From contig JAGHBS010000108.1 in the NCBI GenBank assembly GCA_021160865.1, forward strand, positions 1-6,875: a DNA stretch of 6,875 bases. The letters run 5' to 3'. Positions 1 to 6,095 of the stretch are shown piece by piece. A program made the translations under genes and the position numbers. Within the stretch, counting starts at the first letter, position 1. Every line of letters begins with the position of its first letter. Under the pieces are notes generated by a model. That model worked only from the letters and a program-made list of their open reading frames with translations. It was not told where the DNA came from and did not search any database. Source of the DNA: Planctomycetota bacterium (GTDB lineage Bacteria; Planctomycetota; Phycisphaerae; SM23-33).

Positions 1-521
1 GTACGCATACCTTCCGCGCAAGTCGGACAATCCCTGAGGCAGAAAAACTCGGTAAGCGCTTTGCCGATGCTGTTCTCGATATCCTTGAACACATCGATGT
101 AACCGGCTGGGTGCCAATTGCCTGCAAGAACAGGACTATTTCGTTGCCTCGCAAAGAACCCGACGATTCGGAACTCCCCTTTCCACCGCTCAGCGACGAT
201 GGAAAAGGCATCCGTGACGAAATCCAGGCAATAGCACTGAACAATGCCGTCATCATCAGCGTCGGCTCGATGGAAGCGTATATGGATATTGGTCTATCCA
301 TCAAGGAAGATTCGCCGTTTAAGCATACCTTTGTGGCTGCATATTCGAATGGACCATCATTAGGCTATCTCCCTTCGTCGCACGCCTACGAGGTAAAGGA
401 CCCCGATGCCGCCGGGCCCGGTTCGACGCACTTTTCACCAGAAGCCCCGAAAGTACTCGTTGAGCAAAGTCTAACACTCCTGCGGGAAGTAAAAGAGCAA
501 ATGGAATCTAAAGAGAAGTAA
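1..521 (+). CDS. Neutral/alkaline ceramidase-like hydrolase, C-terminal part (5' end outside window)
   Basis: This is the 3' end of a gene that starts before the window. It is open in frame from base 3 (T-H-T-F-R...) to the TAA at 519-521, about 173 residues. It aligns without large gaps to the last ~169 residues of the next gene, at about 60 % identity by eye (my count, not a program's), so it is a tandem paralog. Seen in it: a helix-rich EAEKLGKRFADAVLDILEHID stretch, the GSMEAY segment that corresponds to the PGE zinc-ligand region of ceramidases, and the YSNGPSLGYLPSSHAY segment that corresponds to the conserved Asn/Gly-Tyr region near the end of the catalytic domain. The zinc-binding HTH motif would lie upstream and cannot be checked. 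The stop codon is 53 bases before the likely start of the next gene, so the two are probably co-transcribed. Whether the gene is intact upstream cannot be told here. The substrate is unknown. Confidence 0.8.
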   Translation, partial: THTFRASRTIPEAEKLGKRFADAVLDILEHIDVTGWVPIACKNRTISLPRKEPDDSELPFPPLSDDGKGIRDEIQAIALNNAVIISVGSMEAYMDIGLSIKEDSPFKHTFVAAYSNGPSLGYLPSSHAYEVKDPDAAGPGSTHFSPEAPKVLVEQSLTLLREVKEQMESKEK

Positions 522-562
522 ATCCGTTTAATTGAGATTGATTTTATCGCTTGAAATTGTAA

Positions 563-567
563 AGGAG
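563..567 (+). promoter_or_regulatory. Ribosome binding site that selects ATG 575
   Basis: AGGAG at 563-567 lies only 1 base before the ATG at 569 but 7 bases before the in-frame ATG at 575. The second spacing is the normal one, so translation most likely starts at 575 (MAETQTRP...), two codons inside the longest open frame. Confidence 0.6.
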
Positions 568-574
568 CATGGAG

Positions 575-1891
575 ATGGCAGAGACTCAAACGCGCCCGCA
601 TAGGGTTGAAGAGCATTATGGTATGCCGGTATTCGTCGAGTTGAGAGAACTGCCCGAGTTGCCGGATCGACCATCGGAAGTTGCGGATAAAAACGTTCCC
701 AAAGGTAAATACCTCCGTGCCGGGGCAGCAAAAGTGGACGTAACCCCCACTGACCTTTCAAATGTGAAAAGTCTCGGCGGCTTCCTTAAACTACCCCCCA
801 CTGGCGTGCATGATCGTCTCTTCACCCGTGTAGTTATCCTCGATAATGGCGATGATAAAATTGCCATCGTCAGCTGGGATAGGATAAACAGCGCAAGCTG
901 GGAAGAAATTGAAACAGTTCGCAAAGGCATCCACGACCGCACGGGCATTGCCGAAGATCACATCCTCATAAACTGCACGCACACCCACGCTGGCTGTGAA
1001 TCGAACTTTGCCGAAGCTGCCATTGAAGCCGCTACCAAGGCATGGGAGAACATGAAAGATGCACGCATTGGCATCGGCTCGAAGATGATCTACGGCATCG
1101 GTTCGAACAGAAGACTTCCGGATGGCACGGGGCTGTGGGGAGCAAATCAGCCACATCCCGAAGCCGTTATGGATAACGAGTGCGGTGTAATTCGCATTGA
1201 AGATTATGATAGAAACATCATCGCTGTTATCTCCAATTATTCAAGCCATCCATCCGTTATTGCAGGAGATAACTCCCTTATAAGCGGTGATTATGCCGGT
1301 ATCGGCACGCAGGAGATAGAAAATCGCCTCAGCGACGATGCCGTTGCAATGTTCCTGCAAGGCTGTGCCGGTGATACCGGAACCCACACCTTCCGCGATA
1401 GTAGGACGATCCCCGAGGCAGAGAAACTCGGCAAGCGATTCGCCGATGCCATTCTGGACATCCTCGAACACATAGACGTCGTTTCGTGGGTACCCATAGC
1501 CGCCAAAAACAAGATAATCGAACTGCCAGCAAAGAAGTATGATCCGGACAAGCCAACCGTCCCGCCCATCACGCCTGAGACCAAGTCCATCAGGGATGAA
1601 ATCCAAGCTATTGTTATCAACGACGCCGTCATCGCTGCTTTGGGTTCAATGGAACCATACGTTGAACTGGGCTTAATGATTAAAGATAAAAGTCCCTTCA
1701 AGCACACCTTTACGCTTGGCTACTCCAATGGTCCCTGGCTGGGATACTTACCGTCGCCGCACGGCTTTGCTATAAAAGACCCCGATGCTGAAGGTGAGGC
1801 ACGGACACATTTTTCTGCTGAGGCACCTGAGTTCCTGGTGAACGAGGTTCTAAAACTTATCCAGGAAGTTAAACAGAGTTTGCCCGTTTAG
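575..1891 (+). CDS. Neutral/alkaline ceramidase-like metal hydrolase (complete tandem paralog)
   Basis: A 438-residue protein that resembles the N-terminal catalytic domain of neutral/alkaline ceramidases, which are zinc amidases that cleave fatty acyl-amide bonds. Numbering from the ATG at 569, I see AGAAKVDVTP (51-60), LFTRVVILDNG (84-94), NCTHTHAG with the likely first zinc ligand His138 (135-142), SNRR (179-182), SSHPSV with His227 (225-230), SGDYAG (239-244), QGCAGDTG (264-271), GSMEPY with Glu362 (359-364), and YSNGPWLGYLP (385-395). In the Pseudomonas enzyme two His, a Glu and a Tyr bind zinc, and matching residues appear present. Its nucleophilic Ser lies in a GDVSP motif, which here reads GDTGT, so that serine is missing. 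The protein starts with a polar stretch and has no signal peptide, unlike most secreted ceramidases, and it lacks their C-terminal Ig-like domain (classical length about 650-780 residues). The fold is fairly sure, but ceramide as substrate is doubtful; another amide or ester is possible. It follows a paralog in the same direction and ends 23 bases inside the opposite-strand der gene. Confidence 0.85.
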   Translation: MAETQTRPHRVEEHYGMPVFVELRELPELPDRPSEVADKNVPKGKYLRAGAAKVDVTPTDLSNVKSLGGFLKLPPTGVHDRLFTRVVILDNGDDKIAIVSWDRINSASWEEIETVRKGIHDRTGIAEDHILINCTHTHAGCESNFAEAAIEAATKAWENMKDARIGIGSKMIYGIGSNRRLPDGTGLWGANQPHPEAVMDNECGVIRIEDYDRNIIAVISNYSSHPSVIAGDNSLISGDYAGIGTQEIENRLSDDAVAMFLQGCAGDTGTHTFRDSRTIPEAEKLGKRFADAILDILEHIDVVSWVPIAAKNKIIELPAKKYDPDKPTVPPITPETKSIRDEIQAIVINDAVIAALGSMEPYVELGLMIKDKSPFKHTFTLGYSNGPWLGYLPSPHGFAIKDPDAEGEARTHFSAEAPEFLVNEVLKLIQEVKQSLPV

Positions 1892-3230
1892 TTTCCTTGC
1901 GGTGATGCGGGCGGAAAATCAGGCGGATAGGGATTTCCTGGAAAGGCAACCGTTGTCGGAGTTGTTCGATAACGTGCCGACGGAAGGGCTCGTCGAGGGC
2001 TTCAGGGTCGTTAACAAAGGCTGATATGGTCGGTGGGCAAGTGTCTATCTGAGTAGCGTAATAAACCTTCACGGGTTTACCAGTTCGTTTCGAGCGAGGC
2101 GGATTGACTGAAAATATCTCCTCGAAAATTCTGTTTATTTCAGCAGTGGATACCCTTTGTCCTGCTTGCTCGAATAATTCCATCGCCAGGTTAATCGTTT
2201 CACGCACGCCTCCACCGCTAATTGCCGTCGTGAAGACGATCGGGGCGTAATCAAGCCAGGGCATAATCTTGGTAAGGTAATTACCGTAATCATCCTGCGA
2301 TGCCTTATCGGCAGCAAGGTCCCACTTATTTACGATAAGCACGATGGGCTTGAAAAGTTCCGCAACATATCCAGCGAGTTGTTTTTCCACCCTTCCGACC
2401 GGCACGGTAGCATCGACCATCAACCCTACCACGTCAGCCCGTCTGATGCTTCGAAGCGCGCGATGCCGGCTATAGAACTCAATATCATCAGCAATCTTAC
2501 TCCTCTTGCGGACACCGGCCGTATCGATGGCTAAAAACACCTTTCCATCCATTTCGAATCGCACATCGATGCTATCACGGGTGGTACCAGGGATCTCCGA
2601 GACAATAACACGTTCCTCCCCTGCCAGTGCATTGATGAAGGTACTTTTGCCAACGTTTCGTTTCCCGACGATTGCAAGTTTCATGACAGGTTCATCGACC
2701 TGACCAGCCACTTGCCCAACCCGCTCGGAGATAATATCGATTAGATGCTCTATCCCGAGCCGATGTGCCGCAGAGACAGCCACAGGTTCACCGAACCCCA
2801 GACGTGCAAATTCGCCCATTTCGGTAAGCGTCCGCGGTGAATCGACCTTGTTAGCCACCAATATGACCGGCTTACCTGACCGCCGAAGCCGTTCAGCCAC
2901 CGACTTATCAAGCGGGGTAATCCCCTCACGAGCATCCACGATGAACAATATCAACGAGGCAGAACAAAGGGCATACTCAATCTGTCCGGCAACATGTTCA
3001 GCAAGGTCATCGGTATCAGCAATGCCAAAACCGCCTGTATCGACCAGTTCGACGTACCTCTCTTCGCTGCTATTCGGATCAGCCCTGATTGGTAAGGGCG
3101 CGCTGACGCGGTCGCGCGTAACGCCCGGGACGAAATCGACAATAGCAATCCGCCTACCGACAAGACAGTTCAGCAAACTGCTCTTGCCTACATTAGGACG
3201 ACCCACAATGGCAACGATAGGCAACGCCAT
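1869..3230 (-). CDS. der: Ribosome biogenesis GTPase Der (EngA)
   Basis: Der is an essential GTPase with two tandem G domains and a C-terminal KH-like domain. It binds the 50S subunit and helps its late assembly in the cytoplasm. Numbered from the chosen start (453 residues, normal for the family): first G domain with GRPNVGKS (10-17), PGVTRDR, DTGG (64-67), NKVD (127-130) and SAA (153-155); second G domain with GKRNVGKS (189-196), PGTTRDS, DTAG (236-239) and NKWD (301-304); then a KH-like part with KVYYATQ, PPTISAFVNDPE and IPIRLIFR near the end. All guanine-nucleotide motifs look intact. The open frame continues upstream to a TTG at 3281, but MALPIVAIVGRPNVGKS is the usual family N-terminus, and the TTG lies inside a hairpin, so I chose the ATG at 3230. 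There is no well-placed Shine-Dalgarno: an AGGAGG at 3253-3258 is 22 bases away. DIEFYSRHRALRSIRRADVV in the second G domain resembles planctomycete versions. The gene is convergent with the hydrolase gene. Confidence 0.96.
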   Translation of the reverse strand: MALPIVAIVGRPNVGKSSLLNCLVGRRIAIVDFVPGVTRDRVSAPLPIRADPNSSEERYVELVDTGGFGIADTDDLAEHVAGQIEYALCSASLILFIVDAREGITPLDKSVAERLRRSGKPVILVANKVDSPRTLTEMGEFARLGFGEPVAVSAAHRLGIEHLIDIISERVGQVAGQVDEPVMKLAIVGKRNVGKSTFINALAGEERVIVSEIPGTTRDSIDVRFEMDGKVFLAIDTAGVRKRSKIADDIEFYSRHRALRSIRRADVVGLMVDATVPVGRVEKQLAGYVAELFKPIVLIVNKWDLAADKASQDDYGNYLTKIMPWLDYAPIVFTTAISGGGVRETINLAMELFEQAGQRVSTAEINRIFEEIFSVNPPRSKRTGKPVKVYYATQIDTCPPTISAFVNDPEALDEPFRRHVIEQLRQRLPFQEIPIRLIFRPHHRKETKRANSV

Positions 3231-3266
3231 AAGATATGTTGTACCCGCTTTGCCTCCTATATAAAA

Positions 3267-3288
3267 GCCCTGATTATTCAATCAGAGC
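3267..3288 (-). terminator. Terminator-like hairpin between mgtE and der
   Basis: Read on the - strand, GCTCTGATT (3288-3280), loop GAAT, and AATCAGGGC (3275-3267) form a 9-pair stem with one T-G wobble. TTTTATAT follows directly (3266-3259). This fits a short intrinsic terminator for mgtE, whose stop codon is 110 bases upstream. It also lies within the der leader, so if der is read from further upstream it could act as an attenuator. The stem is AT-rich and the T tract is short, so its strength is uncertain. Confidence 0.45.
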
Positions 3289-3397
3289 AATCAAAATTGG
3301 ATAATCCTTGGACAATACAACAGTACAGTCTTATTGTACAAAACAACATGATCAACTGATTCTATAAGTAATAAACTCCTCCATACATCCTAAGAGT

Positions 3398-4792
3398 TCA
3401 TATCTTCAATAGCATCAACAACGATGAAGCGATGGTGAAGTAAATCACCACGCCTGTAACATCCATTATCGACGCAAGAAATGGTCCTGAAGTAACAGCA
3501 GGGTCAAGCCCAAACGATTGAAATACCAATGGAATCATCGCACCAATGATATTTGCAACAGTTACAGCCACGGCTATACTTACACCAACACCGATTGCCT
3601 TTATCCATAAATCGGTTGAAAGCATCAGGAAAGAACCCGATGCACTCGACTGACGGAATCCGAGTAATAAAACGGCAGCTATGGTGCCTAAAAGTCCCAG
3701 CGTAAGTCCCATCGTACCACCGGTAAGCAGTTCCCGCCCTAATATCCGCCACCAATGCGAGGGCTTCATCTCGTGAACAGCAAGACCACGTATGACAAGA
3801 CCTGCCATCTGCGAACCAGTATTACCAGCAGTGGAGTTAATCAAAGGCATGAACAAAACGGTCAATGCAAAAATGGCAACATCAAGACGAGATTCAAAAT
3901 TATTCAGCGCCAAAACTGTCAATAACTCGGCACAAAATAACAATGCCAACCACGGTAAACGCTTACGAAGCATCTCAACAATGGTCGTAGCAAAATATGG
4001 CTCTTCCAATGCAACCACTGCTGACATCTTCTGAAAGTCCTCGGTATCTTCTTCCTCAGCTACGTCCATAACGTCGTCGATGGTCACTATCCCCACCAGA
4101 ACCCCCTTATCATCAACGACAGGTAAAGCCACCGCATCGTATTTCTTCATCATATCGACTGCTTCGGTCTGATCGGCAGTTGCTGATAACGCTACCGGAT
4201 GCCTATCAATAATCTCGTCAACTGTGGCATCAGGATCAGCCAGTACCAGATCTGCCAGTTCTAAATCATCAATAAGCCGACCTGCTGAATCCACCACGTA
4301 AACAACGTTGATGGTCTCTTTCTGCGGGGCAACCTTGCGAATATGCTCCAGCGCCTGCTTGACAGTCCAATCAGGTTTGATGGTCACGAACTCCGGCGTC
4401 ATCAATCTGCCGACGGAGTGTTCAGGATATTTTAAAAGGTCGATTGCGACCTGTCTTTCAGCCCAACTCAGTCCACCGATGAGTCTCTGGGCTACATCGT
4501 CGGGCAATTCCTCGAAAAGTTCAGTCCGATCATCAGGCGACATCTCGTTGAGGATTTTGAACATCGCCTCGCCGGAAAGGATTTCAATGAGTCTTTCCTG
4601 CTTATCGAGATCAAGATGAGAAAAGACCTCGGCAGCCTTATCGGTAGAAAGAAGACGAAAGACTACCCCCATCTCCTTGCCGTCCAACTCGCCGACGAGT
4701 TCAGCGATGTCAGCGGCTTCCATCGCTGCTAACTTCTGCTTGAGTGCAGCGAAATTCCGCTGTTCAACAAGTTTTTGAATCTCAGATTTCAC
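3398..4792 (-). CDS. mgtE: Magnesium transporter MgtE
   Basis: A 464-residue MgtE-family Mg2+ channel of the inner membrane, with the full domain order. An acidic helical MgtE_N domain (about 1-125) is followed by VGRLMTPEFVTI, which opens CBS 1 (about 128-190), CBS 2 with LPVVDDKGVLVGIVTIDDVMDV (about 197-248), a connecting plug helix (about 250-280) and five hydrophobic segments (about 280-297, 303-320, 356-378, 396-421, 436-463). The pore signature GNTGSQ is at 323-328 and LDPAVTSGPF at 429-438. Asp444 in the final DVTG matches, by position from the C-terminus, the pore Asp432 of the Thermus protein. In characterised members, Mg2+ binding to the N and CBS domains closes the channel, so activity is regulated on the protein itself. 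The start is GTG at 4792, supported by GGGAG at 4799-4803 with a 6-base spacing. The gene lies 154 bases downstream of the MoxR gene and has its own candidate promoter. Confidence 0.96.
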   Translation of the reverse strand: MKSEIQKLVEQRNFAALKQKLAAMEAADIAELVGELDGKEMGVVFRLLSTDKAAEVFSHLDLDKQERLIEILSGEAMFKILNEMSPDDRTELFEELPDDVAQRLIGGLSWAERQVAIDLLKYPEHSVGRLMTPEFVTIKPDWTVKQALEHIRKVAPQKETINVVYVVDSAGRLIDDLELADLVLADPDATVDEIIDRHPVALSATADQTEAVDMMKKYDAVALPVVDDKGVLVGIVTIDDVMDVAEEEDTEDFQKMSAVVALEEPYFATTIVEMLRKRLPWLALLFCAELLTVLALNNFESRLDVAIFALTVLFMPLINSTAGNTGSQMAGLVIRGLAVHEMKPSHWWRILGRELLTGGTMGLTLGLLGTIAAVLLLGFRQSSASGSFLMLSTDLWIKAIGVGVSIAVAVTVANIIGAMIPLVFQSFGLDPAVTSGPFLASIMDVTGVVIYFTIASSLLMLLKI

Positions 4793-4798
4793 CGAATA

Positions 4799-4803
4799 CT
4801 CCC
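4799..4803 (-). promoter_or_regulatory. Ribosome binding site for the GTG start of mgtE
   Basis: On the - strand, GGGAG ends 6 bases before the GTG at 4792. No ATG in the same frame is better placed, so the non-ATG start is well supported. Confidence 0.6.
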
Positions 4804-4835
4804 AATCAATGATAGGACAATTTTTCCGAAGGATA

Positions 4836-4865
4836 ATTTTGCCCCCCTTCTGTATCCTGCGTCAA
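4836..4865 (-). promoter_or_regulatory. Candidate promoter of mgtE with G-run spacer
   Basis: On the - strand, TTGACG (4865-4860), an 18-base spacer and CAAAAT (4841-4836) form a sigma70-like arrangement (5/6 and 4/6 matches to consensus). Transcription would begin near 4829, leaving a leader of about 37 bases before the GTG start. The spacer ends in six G directly before the -10. That leader is far too short for an Mg2+-sensing M-box riboswitch. The same layout precedes the MoxR gene. Prediction by eye only. Confidence 0.4.
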
Positions 4866-4946
4866 CACAATTCATAAAATACCCGACGCTTTTATTGGAA
4901 AAACATGTAAAAGATATCAGTAGGATAACGGATAATTTCACAAAGA

Positions 4947-6002
4947 TTAGACCGTCGGTGGCGTGGTATCCGCAGCTTTGGCGTAATCCTCGACGTCTGG
5001 CTCATGGACCGCTTGCAAAAGCATATCAATTATATCGTCCGGCTTGATGCCTTCTGCATCGGCATTAAAGTTGGTGAAAATACGGTGTCTCATAACGGGC
5101 TTGATGACGGCACGGACGTCATCGCAGGAAACATTGAACCTGCCGTGGAGCAGCGCCCTGCTCTTGGAAGCGAGAATAAGATACTGTCCTGCTCGTGGCC
5201 CGGCGCCCCATGTGAGATACCTGCCGATAAATTCCGGCGCAGTCGGGTCTGATGGACGTGAGGCACGAACAAGATTGACCACATAATCAACTACATGCTG
5301 ACTTACCGGAACCTTCCGAATTATCCGCTGGAGTGCCAGAATATCCTCGGCATTTAGCACCTCCTGTGGCTCGGAGGTAAGGGGCATCGTTGTAGTCTTG
5401 ACAATCAATCTCTCCTCATCACGGGAAGGATAATCCACCAGCACCATGAACATAAATCGATCAAGCTGGGCTTCGGGGAGCGGGTAAGTTCCTTCCTGCT
5501 CGATGGGATTTTGCGTTGCAAGGACGAAGAAAGGCTCTTCAAGGTCGTATCGTTTACCAGCGGCGGTTACGTGATATTCCTGCATCGCCTGGAGCAAGGC
5601 TGCCTGAGTTTTCGGGGGGGTGCGATTTATCTCATCTGCAAGGATGATGTTGGCAAATATAGGACCTTTGACGAAGCGGAATACCCGCTTGCCAGTGCTT
5701 CGGTCCTCCTCGATTATCTCCGTTCCAGTAACGTCGGAGGGCATCAAATCAGGGGTGAATTGGATACGATTGAACTGCAACTTTAGCACCTTTGCCAACG
5801 TCGAAACCATAAGCGTTTTGGCAAGTCCAGGCACGCCGACCAGCAAACAATGCCCGCGGGAAAGTATCGCCTGAAGAAGCAACTCGATAACATCATCCTG
5901 ACCAATGATTACCTTATGCATCTCGGCTAATAGTTTGGCCTTAGCCTGTCTGAGTTTTTCGATTATCCGCACCTCCGCCGATTGACTTGGCACATCCGCC
6001 AT
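4947..6002 (-). CDS. MoxR-family AAA+ ATPase
   Basis: A 351-residue AAA+ ATPase of the MoxR family. These are cytoplasmic hexameric chaperone-like ATPases, often paired with von Willebrand A proteins to mature or insert partner proteins. Numbered from the chosen start: an N-terminal helix with VIIGQDDVIE (31-40), Walker A GVPGLAKT (56-63), PDLMPSDVTG (84-93), Walker B IILADEIN with Asp123 and Glu124 (119-126), sensor 1 around TQN (163-165), arginine finger region EAQLDRF with Arg182, and sensor 2 GAGPRAGQ with Arg270 (266-273), then the lid domain. All ATPase residues look present. ATG 6002 is preferred over the adjacent GTG 6005 because GAGGAG at 6010-6015 lies 7 bases before the ATG but only 4 before the GTG. 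The usual DUF58 and vWA/Bat partner genes are not next to it: mgtE lies downstream and a divergent methyltransferase upstream. The partner, and so the role, is unknown. Confidence 0.95.
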   Translation of the reverse strand: MADVPSQSAEVRIIEKLRQAKAKLLAEMHKVIIGQDDVIELLLQAILSRGHCLLVGVPGLAKTLMVSTLAKVLKLQFNRIQFTPDLMPSDVTGTEIIEEDRSTGKRVFRFVKGPIFANIILADEINRTPPKTQAALLQAMQEYHVTAAGKRYDLEEPFFVLATQNPIEQEGTYPLPEAQLDRFMFMVLVDYPSRDEERLIVKTTTMPLTSEPQEVLNAEDILALQRIIRKVPVSQHVVDYVVNLVRASRPSDPTAPEFIGRYLTWGAGPRAGQYLILASKSRALLHGRFNVSCDDVRAVIKPVMRHRIFTNFNADAEGIKPDDIIDMLLQAVHEPDVEDYAKAADTTPPTV

Positions 6003-6009
6003 CACTCAA

Positions 6010-6015
6010 CTCCTC
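6010..6015 (-). promoter_or_regulatory. Ribosome binding site of the MoxR gene
   Basis: GAGGAG on the - strand lies 7 bases before ATG 6002 and 4 bases before GTG 6005. It favours the ATG as the start. Confidence 0.6.
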
Positions 6016-6036
6016 ATAAACTACGTATCCGCTGAA

Positions 6037-6066
6037 AATTTACCCCCATCTGCTTCAAAATATCAA
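6037..6066 (-). promoter_or_regulatory. Candidate promoter of the MoxR gene with G-run spacer
   Basis: On the - strand, TTGATA (6066-6061), an 18-base spacer and TAAATT (6042-6037) give 5/6 and 4/6 matches to the sigma70 consensus. The spacer ends in GGGGG just before the -10, as in the mgtE candidate. The predicted start near 6030 leaves a leader of about 28 bases. It lies in the 90-base divergent gap, so any regulator here could also act on the methyltransferase gene. Confidence 0.4.
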
Positions 6067-6095
6067 ACGTATCTGAAGATAAAAGGTTACGAACC

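Noticed and set aside
569..574. Longer hydrolase start at ATG 569
   Set aside because: The AGGAG is only 1 base upstream of it, while ATG 575 has a 7-base spacing. The difference is two codons.
1291..1707. 138-residue open frame on the - strand within the hydrolase gene, with neighbours at 616-948 and 791-1156
   Set aside because: These lie wholly inside a well-supported gene and show no family motifs or ribosome binding sites.
2848..3264. 138-residue open frame on the + strand antisense to der
   Set aside because: It is a shadow of the der coding frame with no recognisable domain and a composition that follows the opposite strand's codons.
3231..3281. 17-residue N-terminal extension of Der from TTG 3281
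   Set aside because: The extension has no Shine-Dalgarno before it, starts inside a hairpin and precedes the normal family N-terminus MALPIVAIVGRPNVGKS.
3278..3349. 23-codon open frame upstream of der (- strand), a possible leader peptide ending in the hairpin
   Set aside because: There is no Shine-Dalgarno next to its ATG (a GGAGGAG lies about 26 bases upstream), no run of regulatory codons, and its length is expected by chance.
4793..4946. M-box (Mg2+) riboswitch upstream of mgtE
   Set aside because: The gap is only 154 bases, the candidate promoter leaves a leader of about 37 bases, and I see no conserved M-box stems or terminator.
4866..4946. Intrinsic terminator after the MoxR gene
   Set aside because: There are T-rich stretches and a short direct repeat (GGATAACGGATAA on the + strand) but no stem-loop before a T tract.
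4775..5047. 90-residue + strand open frame that covers the mgtE-MoxR gap
   Set aside because: It overlaps both flanking genes in antisense, has no recognisable motif, and the gap is better explained as the mgtE promoter region.
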